NCBI GenBank assembly: GCA_946406115.1
Contig: OX291544.1
Span: 34,737,521 to 34,801,520, forward strand
From: Apoda limacodes
Lineage: Eukaryota > Arthropoda > Insecta > Lepidoptera > Limacodidae
Direction of reading: 5' to 3'
Length of the DNA: 64,000 nucleotides
Part shown: positions 52,710 to 62,699 of the stretch, piece by piece
How positions within the stretch are numbered: position 1 is the first letter of the stretch
Layout: each line of letters starts with the position of its first letter
Program-made: the position numbers and the translations under genes
The notes under the pieces: model-generated
Told to the model about the DNA's origin: nothing
Database searches by the model: none
The model's input: only the letters and a program-made list of their open reading frames with translations

Positions 52710-53213
52710 ATCATTTTTATTGTTGCACATTGTACTTAAAAAATTGCCCAATAACGTCAGGGCGCGTTTCGAACAGTTGCACGGAGGTGACTCGGCGTCA
52801 CATATACCTACTTTTGACACTTAAGTGTCGTTTTTGGAGGACCAGAGTAGGAAGCTGGAGAATTTACCCGCCGAGCCACAATCAGGACCGTCTGGACCCC
52901 GTCAACAACCCCAATCTGGACCCCGTTTACAACCCCAATCTGGACCCCGTCAACAACCTCGTCCCGGGACATCGCGAGGTACCGGGTCGTTTCGTCCCCC
53001 CAGAATTTTGACAGTTGAACGGACTGAACGGTGTGGGGTGTGTTACAAACCAAGACACACTATTCGGGATTGCCACCAGTTCACGAAGTCTGAGGTGGCC
53101 CGAAGGCTTCTGACCCGTAGGCTAGGCCTATGCTATTATTGTTTAGGGGAGCACCTAGCCAAGGATTGTCGACTTGTATAAAGTGTGGTGAGGGTCACCA
53201 CCCCGACTTATGT
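52710..53213 (+). pseudogene. BEL copy 2: gag C-terminal part, zinc knuckles
   Basis: Plus strand: SFLLLHIVLKKLPNNVRARF, EQLHGGDSASHIPTFDT, frameshift near 52,820, then SFLEDQSRKLENL, a Pro/Gln/Gly-rich linker with three near-identical 10-residue repeats (QSGPRQQP), and three CCHC-type knuckles: CGVCYKPRHTIRDC (53,031-53,072), CYYCLGEHLAKDC and CIKCGEGHHPDLC (the last across a frame change at ~53,172). Binds the RNA genome in the intact family. Confidence 0.9.
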
Positions 53214-53880
53214 ATGCCCATCCGAGAGGATGGTCCTCGGATGACACATGCAGGTGTGTCTACAGCTCGCACGGGCGGGGGTTTGTCGCCGCCGAATCGT
53301 ACCCAATCGCCCCCATCCCCAGTGCGACATGTGGAAGGTTCCCCGTCCCGCTCACCGCGGGTGAGCTCACGGTCTGTCACCACCCCGGTATTGCGGAATG
53401 GGCACATTACGCGGAGTATGAGCCTCTGCCTCTCCCTTTCGTGAAACGTCCTCGCGTCTATCGCGCCGCCACCGATGGCACGCGCGTCTCGGCAGCCACT
53501 TATGCCTGCTTGGGACCCGTATGCTTATACGGGTTCAAGCGTGGGGCATTATGAGCCACCGGAGCCCCGGGGCCAAGTTCGGCGCCCGGGTCGAGCCAAC
53601 GCCCGTTGACTCATGGCAGCCGCTTCACCAGTCTCTCCACCACCTGTCACAACTGTTTTTCCTACCGCACAAGTTCTAGACCATTCACCGCGCGGACCTG
53701 GTTTAGTAGTGCACGCGATTTTGGACTCAGGTATGTCTCATGTCGCTGTGGCTGGTGAAGCTTCTCCGCTTACGGGTAAGTTGGCGAAGATGGGATTTTT
53801 GGAGTAGGAGGTCTACGGGTGGATAACGTCGTGGGTACAGTTTCGTTTTCCTTTTCCTCCTAGCTCCATCCTAGTATGCA
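53214..53880 (+). pseudogene. BEL copy 2: linker and aspartic protease
   Basis: Linker with YEPLPLPFVKRPR and AYTGSSVGHYEP-like segments in shifted frames, then SPRGPGLVVHAILDSGMSHV with the DSG active site (about 53,716-53,733). A four-base-type loss near 53,735 shifts the frame after DSG. It continues LRVDNVVGTVSFSFSS in another frame. Confidence 0.8.
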
Positions 53881-54380
53881 GTATCATCTAGCAGCTGTTG
53901 TCCTGAGGGATATTTTAGGTCATCAGCCTCAGGTGCCCCTGCCGACGGACGTGCTGGATCTCTCATCCGGTCTGCAGTTGGCCGATAAATAGTTCCACCT
54001 ACCTGGTCCTGTGGAGCTTCTGCTTGGCGCTGATGTCCTTGGATTGCTCGGACTCGACAAGGCCATGTTACTTCAGGTAGGTGGGTTGGTCGCTGTTCCG
54101 ACTAATCTCGGATCTGTAATAATGGGCCCAGCACATTCTCTCGCCGCTCAGGCGTCTACGGATTCGTCGGTGCAAGTGGGACTCTCGTTCGCTGACTCCC
54201 TTCAGCGCTTTTGGGAAATCGAAGAGCCCCCCGGCGTCACGGACTCGACCAGTCGACGACGAGTGCGAGTCGTATTTTCTCGCCAATACGGGTCGTCTAA
54301 ATTCTGGCCGGTTTTTTACTCGACTGCCTTTCTTATCCCCTCGTCCGCGCCTGGGTGACTCCTGTAAAATAGCCGAAGAA
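53881..54380 (+). pseudogene. BEL copy 2: protease-RT connector
   Basis: Frame 54,011-54,358: MELLLGADVLGLLGLDKAML, VPTNLGSVIMGPAHSLAAQA, then SLQRFWEIEEPPGVTDSTSR, the usual FWE-EE block that precedes RT in BEL elements. One stop near 53,990. Deleted in copy 1. Confidence 0.8.
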
Positions 54381-55367
54381 ATGTTATTATCCATGGAGCG
54401 TCGGATGCGTCGTGATAAAGAATTCCGCACAAAATACGTGGATTTTATGCGTGAATACGAATCTCTAGGTCACATGTCGGTTTCGCAGTTCGAGTTGGAA
54501 GGCAACGAACATTATTTGGTAACACATCACGCCGTCTTTAAAAATGGTAAGATACGGGTGGTGTTCGATGGGTCGGCGCCTACATCTTCGGGTGTATCCT
54601 TGAACGACTGCCTGAGGTCGGGACCTAACCTTCAGGTAGACATCTCGGACATATTGATTGGTTTTCGTCGCCACCAAGTTGTGTTTGTGGCTGACATTAA
54701 GATGATGTTCCGTCAGGTCATGATACACCCTGAAGATAGGCGGTTTCAGCTCATTTTGTGTAGAGAGGATCCGGCCTCTCCATTGGTGGTTTATGAGCTC
54801 AACACCAATACCTACGGACTGAAGTCGAGCCCTTTTATAGCAATTCGCTCGTTTCTATACTTGGCTGATCGTAAGCGATTGAATTTCCCGCTCGCAGCTG
54901 CTGTCTTCCCTTCTGACGCTTACGTCGACGATATTTGTACGGGTGCCTCGTCTGTGGAGGAGGCGTTTGTCCTGAGGGATGAGCCAATCGGCTTGTTACG
55001 GGCAGGTGGTTATGAATTGAGGAAATGGATTTCCAATTCACCTGCCGTCTTGGAAGACTTGCCGTCAGAACATCAGCAGGAGCCCCATCTCTTCCAGAAT
55101 CCTGAAAAGTCTGACTCCATCGCGGTCTTTGGAGTTCAGTATCGGCCAGTTCAGGATATCTTCACTTACTCGGTTGAACCGTCAGACAAAATGAAGAGGT
55201 GGAAAAGGCTGGTTCTGTCAACAGTAGCGCGTGTCTTTGATCCCAATGGTGGTGGCCCCTGTAGTCTTTCGGGCCAAATATTTCCTACAGGAGCTTTGGA
55301 TTTCTGGTCTCGACTGGGATACCCCGTTGACCAGAGACTTGCTGTCTTATTGGCTACGTTTTTATGA
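54381..55367 (+). pseudogene. BEL copy 2: reverse transcriptase
   Basis: A 328-codon uninterrupted frame. FRTKYVDFMREYESLGHMSV, HYLVTHHAVFKNGKIRVVFD, GSAPTSSGVSLNDCLRSGPN, motif A HQVVFVADIKMMFRQVMIHP (catalytic Asp kept), TNTYGLKSSPFIAIRSFLYL and catalytic DAYVDDICTGASSVEEAF (YVDD kept). It ends in the thumb and RNase H start (SDKMKRWKRLVLSTVARVFD) and shifts near 55,245. All catalytic residues I can check are present, but the flanking domains are broken. Confidence 0.93.
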
Positions 55368-55690
55368 GACACTTTTGGACCTTCAACATGTCTCCGTGCC
55401 TCGGTCGATCTTACCCCCAGATCGTTATCGGGCCAGTCTTCACGGCTTCTCTGACGCGTCGGAATCCGGTTATGCGGCTGTCGTTTATCTCCGCACCTTT
55501 GACAGCAATGGTCATGTACGCGTCAGTCTGGTGGTCGCAAAGAGCAAGGTTGCACCTTTGCGGACCAAATTGACAATCCCCAAGCTGGAGTTATCATGAG
55601 CTGCATTGCTGACTCGACTTCTGAACCATGTCTTCTCCACTTTGGGTCAATGGGTCCAATTTAAATCCGTCGCGGCATGGACAGACAGCT
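55231..55690 (+). pseudogene. BEL copy 2: A17/RNase H region
   Basis: Frame 55,231-55,599: KYFLQELWISGLDWDTPLTR, LPPDRYRASLHGFSDASESG, YAAVVYLRTFDSNGHVRVSL and RTKLTIPKLELS stop. The FSDASESGYAA block carries the RNase H-like Asp. The first ~40 residues overlap the RT frame in the +1 frame (shift point). A stop replaces the residue after PKLELS. Confidence 0.87.
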
Positions 55691-56109
55691 AAATCGTGTT
55701 GTCTTGGCTTAAGGCGTCCTTTCATGCCCTAGAGACCTTAGTGGCAAATCGTGTCTCCCAAATCCAGTCTTCTGCGGTGTCTCTGGATTGGCGTCACGTG
55801 CCAGGGTCCGTGAATCCCTCAGATTGCGCTTCACGGGGCCTGATTGCCTCGCAAGTTATTAATCACCCGCTCTGGTGGGGTCCTGACTGGCTGGCCTCTC
55901 CTGAAGACACTTGGCCTCATACAGTTGTGGAGTTTGTTGACCCTCTGCTTGGGTTAAAGGTCTTTCCTGTTGAGCAGACTGTGGACACTTCACCGAAGTT
56001 CTTGCTTAATCGGTTCAGTTCTCTCAACAAGCTCGTTTGTGTCACCGGTTGGATCAAGAGGTTTCTCCGCAACTAAAGGAAAAGGTCACAGCCAAGGACG
56101 TCCTCAGTC
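55691..56109 (+). pseudogene. BEL copy 2: RNase H end to integrase linker
   Basis: LSWLKASFHALETLVANRVS, SAVSLDWRHVPGSVNPSDCA, SRGLIASQVINHPLWWGPDW and LASPEDTWPHTVVEF. Copy 1 has the same blocks but lacks the part after ASPED. Stop at 56,076. Confidence 0.87.
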
Positions 56110-57093
56110 TTGTCTCCTGAAGAGCGTCAGGATGCTCTCCCCACCTGTGTTCGACTGGTACAGGCCCAGTCGTTTGGTAAGGAAATTCGTCTTCTCCGTT
56201 CAGAGAACGGGAAAATTCGGGGAAGTATTGCTCGTCTTAATTTGTTTCCGGACGAGTCGGAGTTTTTGCGAGTGGGTGGTAGGCTTCGTAACTCAGAATT
56301 GCCCAATGGGGCTCGGCATCCACTCTTGTTGCCCAAGAGCGGTCATTTTATTGAGTTGCTGATCAGGGACCGCCATATTAGGAACTGTCATGCTCGTCTC
56401 AACGCATTGCTGGCTTGTCTGCAGCGAGACTTTTGGATTTTGTCCGCCAGACGAGCAGATCGGAGCGTCATCTTTAAATGTATTCCTATTTATAGGTTAA
56501 AGGGAGCCTTGACCCAGCTACAAATGGGTGACTTGCCGTCCGATCGTGTCCGGCCCGCTCGAACTTTCGCTAAGGTTGGTTTGGATTTCGCGGATCCGTT
56601 TTTGGTAAAGACGTCGTAGGTTAAGGCCTACTTATGCGTCTTCGTCTGTTTGTTTTCGAAGGCTGTGCATCTGGAGCTCGTTTCAGCCTTGACTACGGAG
56701 GCCTTTGTCGCATGTCTGTCGCGGTTTATCAGTCGGCGTGGTCTCCCTCATTTAATTCGCTCGGACTGTGGCACAAACTTTAAGGGTGCAGATCGCTATC
56801 TGAAGGAAGTCCTTCAGTTTTTTTGGACAACCACACGTATATTGACTCCTGAGTTGTTCGAACGGGGCGTGACTTGGATTTTTGATCCTCCCGGCTATCC
56901 TTCGTGGGGCAGTATTTTCGAAGCAGCTGTCAAGGTCGCCAAAACTTACCTACGTCGTGTGATTGGTGAAAATGTCCTCACGTTTGAGGAATTACAAACG
57001 GTATTTTGCAATGTCGAAGCGATGTTGAACTCACGACTGCTTTGTCCGATCTCGTCGGATCCTAATGACCTGGAACTCCAGGCCATTTCTTGA
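56110..57093 (+). pseudogene. BEL copy 2: integrase
   Basis: Zinc-binding part: ESEFLRVGGRLRNSELPNGA, RHPLLLPKSGHFIELLIRDR, HIRNCHARLNALLACLQRDF and a CIPIYRLKG segment in place of C-x2-C. Core: FAKVGLDFADPFLVKTS stop (first Asp), SKAVHLELVSALTTEAFVAC, IRSDCGTNFKGADRYLKEVL (second Asp), SIFEAAVKVAKTYLRRVIGE (catalytic Glu kept, unlike copy 1). Two frames separated at 56,620-56,650. Confidence 0.9.
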
Positions 57094-57316
57094 TCGGTAG
57101 TCCTTTAACCTCCTTGCCTGAATACCCCTTCATCGATGTGTCAGCAAATAGGTTATCGCGTTTTCAGTTGCTTCAACAAATTACAAAATTGTTCCACCGT
57201 CGGTGGTCTTCGGAATATTTACAGTTGTTACAGCAACGGGTTCGGTGGACGGATAAAACCAACCCCCCGCGCGGGGGATTCAGTGCTGAAGCGTGCCGTC
57301 GCGACGCGTTCTCTTT
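57090..57316 (+). pseudogene. BEL copy 2: truncated DUF5641-type end
   Basis: FHRRWSSEYLQLLQQRVRWT then a deletion: CCCCGCGCG joins directly to GGGGATTCAGTGCTGAAG, removing about 120 bp present in copy 1 (19,752-19,632). The sequence stops near 57,316 and jockey copy 2 begins; no 3' LTR. Confidence 0.85.
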
Positions 57317-57324
57317 ACGATCCA

Positions 57325-58600
57325 ATAGGTTTTGAATATTATTGAGAACTTTGTTGTAAATACATTGCCCCATAAAAGAGTGACTTATTTTGTGTAGATG
57401 TGTATCATGCACCAACAGCTTATTTTTACTTCTAGTATTTACTTTGTGAACGTCACTTTTCTTGCTGAAACTATTGATATTTTTATGTACATATAAAAGA
57501 TTTTCATATATGTACTGCGACGCTAAAGTTAAAATATTTACTTCTCTAAACCTATCCCTCAGAGATATCCTAGATCCTAATTTATAAATAGCACGAATTG
57601 CCCTTTTATGTAACAAAATATTGTATTTACATCAACAGTGTTACCCCACCATAGGATACCATATGCCACTAAACTATGGAAATAGCTAAAATATACTACT
57701 TTTGCAGTGTCGACATCGGTCAATTGTCTTATTTTCTTGATCGCATACACAGCAGAGCTAAGTTTTTTGGCTAGGTTATGAATATGAGGACCCCATTGAA
57801 GTTTGGAGTCCAGCGTTATGCCAAGAAAGACTGTTGAATCAACAAGTTCTAAGTGCTCGCCATTAACATTAATACGTGTGTGTATCTGACTAACATTGGG
57901 CATGTAAATTTAACACATTTGGTTTTTTTTTCATTAAGTAACAAATTATTAGCGTTAAACCAATTTACAATTTTAGAAAGGTCATTATTTAATTCATCAT
58001 AACATGTCTGTCGTCTCTTAACTGTAAAAAGTAAAGAGGTGTCATAGTCATAAGACAATGTCATGGTTTTTACATGATATGGGAGATCGTTAATGTAAAT
58101 AAGAAATAGATAGAGGACCTAAAATTGAGCCCAAAGGGACTCCCATAGTGACTGCTGATCCCGGACATATTTCAACGTTGACATCTATTTTCTGTACTCT
58201 GCTACTCATGTAGGTCAAAAGGGCGAGAGCTTTGCCTGTAATACCATAACCTGATGAGATTTTCATGTTAGAGACAGTCAAATGCCTTAGATAAATCACA
58301 AAACACTCCAAGAGCATCATGCGAATCCTCCCAGGCGTTACATATATTTTTAATAGGTCCTGCATCGGTTGTGGAACGGCCTTTCATAAAGCCAAACTGT
58401 TTACTCCTAAGTAGGTCATTAATACAGAAATGGCTTAACATTTGACAATGTATAATTTTTTCAAGAACTTTTATGAGTACAGGTAGTATTGAAATAGGCC
58501 GAAAATTATTAGGGTCTGTTGAACTACCTGACTTAGACTTAGTTTCATCTCATCAGGAAACGAGTTTATAGTTTTTACAGAAAGTCCCCAAAGGTCTGTG
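57325..58600 (-). pseudogene. Jockey copy 2: reverse transcriptase
   Basis: Minus strand. From 58,600 down: the RT fingers and MKGRSTTDAG-like region in shifted frames (58,390-58,320), LLECFVIYLRHLTVSNM (motif A damaged), GVPLGSILGPL (Gln to Leu) and SYDYDTSLLF where YADDTSLLF is expected, so a catalytic Asp is lost. Then LLNEKKTKCVKFT, TVFLGITLDSKLQWGPHIHN and LHKRAIRAIYKLGSRISLRD. The last ~40 residues and the 3' UTR are cut off at 57,333 where BEL copy 2 begins. It retains the ~810 bp missing from copy 1. Confidence 0.88.
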
Positions 58601-59330
58601 GTGTTTTAAATTTCTAATGTTTTAAATGTATTTATAATATCCGTAGGACTAATGTTTTTAAATACAAAGGGAACTTTAGATTCAGGAACATTAGTTTTTA
58701 TTATTTTTTCTGCTAAAATTGGACTTGAGTTAAGATGTTCTGTTGTTTTTAATGGAATATTACTAAATAAATTTTCAAAGGCAACTGCTTCCTCAAAATT
58801 TGTTTTTAAACTAGTATTATCTACAATCAATTCAAAGTCCTGACAAGAATTCTAAGCTTTACCAGTTTCATTATTTATTATGTTTCATGTAGTTTTTATT
58901 TTATTTGTTGAATCTTTACTTTATGTCTGAGGTGAATTGATTTTGCAACAAGACAGCCTTTTTTAAAGGTTATTGAGTATTTTTTTACATATTCCCTAAA
59001 TATTTTGCTATTATTATATGTTTTTTTCTTTCTATAATTCATACAGCGTACGCCTACTTTTAAAAATACCTGGGGTAGCCCATTCACTTAAACTAAAGCG
59101 ACTGGAAATAAGTTTCTTTTTTGCAGTTAATATTTTATTATACTCTGTAGTAATAGTGTCAAGAACTGTATTGTACATATCATTTGGGTTGCCATTATAA
59201 AGTAAACCCGGAAGTTTATGCAATAAGTTAGATTTTAATTATTCAATCCGTTTAGTTGTTATTGGTATAAATTTAATTTCCTTTTTAGTAATACTATTCT
59301 TTCTTTCTAAAACCACTAACTGTCTACAAT
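58601..59330 (-). pseudogene. Jockey copy 2: EN-RT linker
   Basis: Frames include HKLPGLLYNGNPNDMYNTVL, SEWATPGIFKSRRTLYELYR-like, MIVDNTSLKTNFEEAVAFEN and KNISPTDIINTFKTLEI. The last block is the pre-finger region. Same order as copy 1. Confidence 0.8.
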
Positions 59331-59971
59331 GATCTGACTCTAGATTGTTTATAATTGATTAATGAATTGGTTTTATATCAGTAAATATATTGTCGATGCA
59401 AGTGGCACTAGATACAGCAATTCTAGTTGGTTTACAAAACAAATTATTTGAATGAAAAGACCGAAATAAGGCGAGCAATCTGGTGTTTAATGAGCTATTT
59501 TCTAAAATGTTTATATTAAAGTCTCCGCAAACAATATATTGTTTTATTCAGCACTTCTTCCATAACTAATTCAAAATTATCATACATTGCACAGGGCGGC
59601 TTGTATACACTTACAACAATGAGATGCTCAACTTCTATACAGGACAGCTCAGCAGTTCGCTCAACTGAGAGGCTCACAATGTCTTTACGTCCCTTTAACT
59701 TTAGCTGTTTATTAACTAAAATTAAAGAGCCACCATAGATTGCATTTACTCGGCTGAAAAAACTTCCCACCTGGTGATTAGTGAAATTGAACATAAACTG
59801 ATGGCTGCGTAGCAAGTGTTCAGTGACACATAAAATGTCTATCTTTTGGCAGTTTATGAACAATTCAATTTCTAGTTCTCTGTAAGATATTCCTTGTATA
59901 TTCTGATGCACCAGGTTCAATGGAATATTATTTTTAGAATGACAAAGTTTATTTTTTGTTTCTGTTTGCAT
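59331..59971 (-). pseudogene. Jockey copy 2: endonuclease
   Basis: HQNIQGISYRELEIELFINC, QKIDILCVTEHLLRSHQFMF (catalytic Glu kept), YGGSLILVNKQLKLKGRKDI and HLIVVSVYKPPCAMYDNFEL. A ~12-bp loss with frameshift near 59,540 (copy 1: 17,315) breaks it before the GDFN-type motif, which reads CGDFNINIL in the next frame. This part is older-looking but closer to a working endonuclease than copy 1. Confidence 0.85.
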
Positions 59972-60760
59972 AAAACTTGAGTAGACATAGATTGCTTTAT
60001 ATTATCATTATTTCTGTTGTAATTATATTTGCCAAAGTGGTCCTTTGTTGCCTTAAAATTTAATTTAAATTAATACATGTCAAATGATTATACTGCTCAA
60101 TAGAAGCAGGTTGTTTAGCTAAATGAGTAGCTAAAATGTCAATTACACTATTATAATTACACTGCTCAATAAAAGCAGATTGTTTAGCCAAATTATTGGC
60201 TAACACTCTGGTACAATGGTGTGTGAGATAATATTTATGTCTTTTCCTTAATGTCCTTATGTAATTTGCGATTTCTCAGTATCAGTCATTAAAGTAAGTA
60301 CGTTTTTTTTTCGAGATGATACTTTTGAGCGCGTTTACTTTATCCGTATCAGTAGCCACATAATCAGATATGTAATCTTATATAAAATTGGTTTTTCGTC
60401 TTCTTATAAGAACTTGATAGGGTTTTGTTACAAATTATGAAATCTTTAGTTATCTTAACATCAACAGACTCTTTCCGAAGCAGTGCGTCTTTGAGATCTG
60501 AGATGTCTTTTGATTTCACCAAAGTCAGTGAATTTTGATACTTAGTAAAATAATCAAATAGTTTGGTATGACCATTAAAATCCACGTAACGCAGCCATAT
60601 TTTGTCAATGTCAGTAACTATTTTTTATTTAATTTTATCAAGCTTAGAGTTGGAGAGGTATGTCAGTTTTATTGGTGCCACTTCTTTTTGCTGCTGACAA
60701 GTGTGCGAATTGTTGTAGATCACATGAATGATCCGAAACAGCTCTTTTTTTCCTGTTGAA
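59972..60760 (-). pseudogene. Jockey copy 2: upstream region
   Basis: 60,050-60,240 matches copy 1 (17,810-18,010). Past 60,250 the two differ. The frame 60,585-60,364 (IRLHI end; MDFNGHTKLFDYFTKYQNSL, TLVKSKDISDLKDALLRKES) looks like a genuine helical protein remnant, possibly ORF1 of a related element, but I do not recognise it. Confidence 0.5.
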
Positions 60761-60822
60761 TTCAAAAGCAATCACTCTTCGATATTTTACCTTAGAAAAA
60801 AATTTGAACGAAAATGAAATAA

Positions 60823-61227
60823 TCTATACTAATATTATAAAGAGGAGAGATTTGATTGTTTGTTTGTTTGTTTGTTTGTACTGAATAGGCTCTGAAACTA
60901 CTGGATCGATTTGAAAAATTCTTTTACCATTAAAAGTCGACATTATCTCTGATGAACATAGGGCAGGAACATGAATATTTTTTACCGCGGGAAAATGCTT
61001 CATTCCTACGGAAAAACGGGTAATAGGACAACGGGTACTAAGAATTACTGAACTGATTGGGTTGAAATTTTAAATGGGTAATTCGATTTCCCAATCGGTT
61101 CAGAATGTATTATGCCATTAAGGAGGAAAGATTTGACTAAATTTTTTTCTATAATTGAGGAGTTGCCGTTAGAACCTACGCCGATAACGAAATTTAGGGC
61201 GGGCCAAGCCGCTGGTAGAAGCTATTA
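60823..61227 (+). mobile_element. Non-autonomous Helitron (~405 bp)
   Basis: Starts TCTATACTAATATTATAAAG at 60,823, followed by GAGGAGAGATTTGATTGTTT and (TTTG)n, CTACTGGATCGATTTGAAAA. It ends GAGGAGTTGCCGTTAGAACC, CGAAATTTAGGGCGGGCCAA, GCCGCTGGTAGAAGCTA (last bases CTAT in place of CTAG). Same family as the copy at 18.2 kb with the ends in the same order. Confidence 0.8.
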
Positions 61228-61342
61228 TAAATAAAGTGAACAGTGGCGAAGGTTTAGTATGCCTAGTCTGGAATGTACTTCCTGACAGCTTGGCATCAGA
61301 TTTTCAGCTTGCAGGTGGTAGCTAGCTAGGCGAGCAATATAG

Positions 61343-61557
61343 CTGTATAACAGAATAAATATTATGCATCGGCAAACTTTGTATTCCTATTCATCAATGC
61401 AGTTTATATACATTTGACATCATATTGTAAATTACACAAACAATTGACAATTATAACTTTATCACAATGAAATAAATGTCAATGTCATTTCTAAGAACTG
61501 CATTAAAAGATAGGAATACGAAGTTTGCCGATGCACAATATTTATTCTGTTGTACTG
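61343..61557. mobile_element. ~215-bp inverted-repeat element (MITE-like)
   Basis: Arms of about 60-70 bp: ACAGAATAAATATTATGCAT and CGGCAAACTTTGTATTCCTA (left); reversed right ACAGAATAAATATTGTGCAT, CGGCAAACTTCGTATTCCTA. Loop about 90 bp. No coding; no clear target duplication. Confidence 0.7.
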
Positions 61558-62462
61558 TACTTCCACGCTTTTAATTGTGCGACCGCCTACACGCGGAATT
61601 CCTTGGAACTTTGTCAAACTACGCATTTAGTCTAAACCTAAAAACCTTATTTCACCTATAAACCTTATTTTTTTACTTTTACTTACTTGAATTGTCATGT
61701 AAACAACACCATGTCTTATCAAAATTACAAGATTCTGTCAGAATCACTAAATTACTCACCAAAAATTCATTTGCGGCGAAAAACAAACACATACAAAATA
61801 TATCACATCAATAAACAATTCATATTGTCCTTTTAAATACAATATTTAACAAAATCGAAGAATGGACAAACCTTATTTCCACACAGTATAACAGATTCAA
61901 TATTCGTAAATCAATTTTATCTATGGATCTAAGAATGCTGAGAAATACTAAAGTCAACGGTCAAAAAAAATTAACTTCTAAGTCAATGCAAAATACGGTG
62001 TCATTATTGCCGCATATTGTGACACAAATATATCAAAACCTATGCGGTTACTTGACGAAAATGGTTTGCCAACCTTACGAGATTCCTTTTACAAATACGA
62101 GATTTGTAGTTTTCAGGACGAGGTACGGAGACATTATTATCAGCCTTGTACAATTTTGTACGAGATCTCGACAAAGGGAAAGTAGCAGGTATGATATTTC
62201 ATTGCTGAAATTCTTTAGCATACATTGTAACTATCGAAGTCATTCAAAAAACAGTCTTTAGTTAAACCCATTGGGAATTAATCTCCGTGTATAAATTTAT
62301 GCATTCATTCAAAGGTATTCAGTAATATGAGAAAATATTCGTTTAAGCCGTAAAGTAAAAGCCGATTTCCCAACACTAAAATTGTCTCTGGTCTCCAATA
62401 CGCTATATTTGTTTACATGATAAGACCAGTTAAAAAAAATAAGGTTTACAGAATTGCGTTTT
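61558..62462. other. Unassigned AT-rich DNA
   Basis: A 112-codon frame (61,923-62,261) has no recognisable features; judged chance. Confidence 0.35.
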
Positions 62463-62541
62463 TTGACATAGTTCCAGGGTCGCACAACTTGACATAGTTT
62501 CAGGGTCGCACAACTTGGCATAGTTCCAGGGTAGCACAAAT
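62463..62541. repeat. 26-bp repeat, 3 copies
   Basis: Three tandem units of about TGACATAGTTCCAGGGTCGC ACAACT, with small differences. Confidence 0.85.
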
Positions 62542-62699
62542 TGCTCGAAAACTAATACCTGACTACAAAAAGTTTTAAAGCATAGATCCTTTTAATATTA
62601 AATTTCAATGCCTTTGAGCTCAAAGGTTGTAAAGAACAAAAGGCAACTATTCAGGAGAAGTAAAACACGAAAAAAAAATTTTTACTCAAGCCTTTTTTG

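Larger units (their letters stand above)
51826..57316 (+). mobile_element. BEL/Pao retrotransposon copy 2 (rearranged)
   Basis: Second copy of the element at 19.4-29.5 kb, on the plus strand. No LTR at either end. It begins with a gag fragment, has an inverted gag segment, then gag zinc knuckles, protease, reverse transcriptase, RNase H, integrase and a truncated DUF5641-type end. It keeps the RT that copy 1 has lost. Right end fused to jockey copy 2 at 57,316-57,333. Confidence 0.9.

Noticed and set aside
61923..62261. 112-codon plus-strand ORF
   Set aside because: No domain, promoter, splice context or repeat family; expected by chance at this length and composition.
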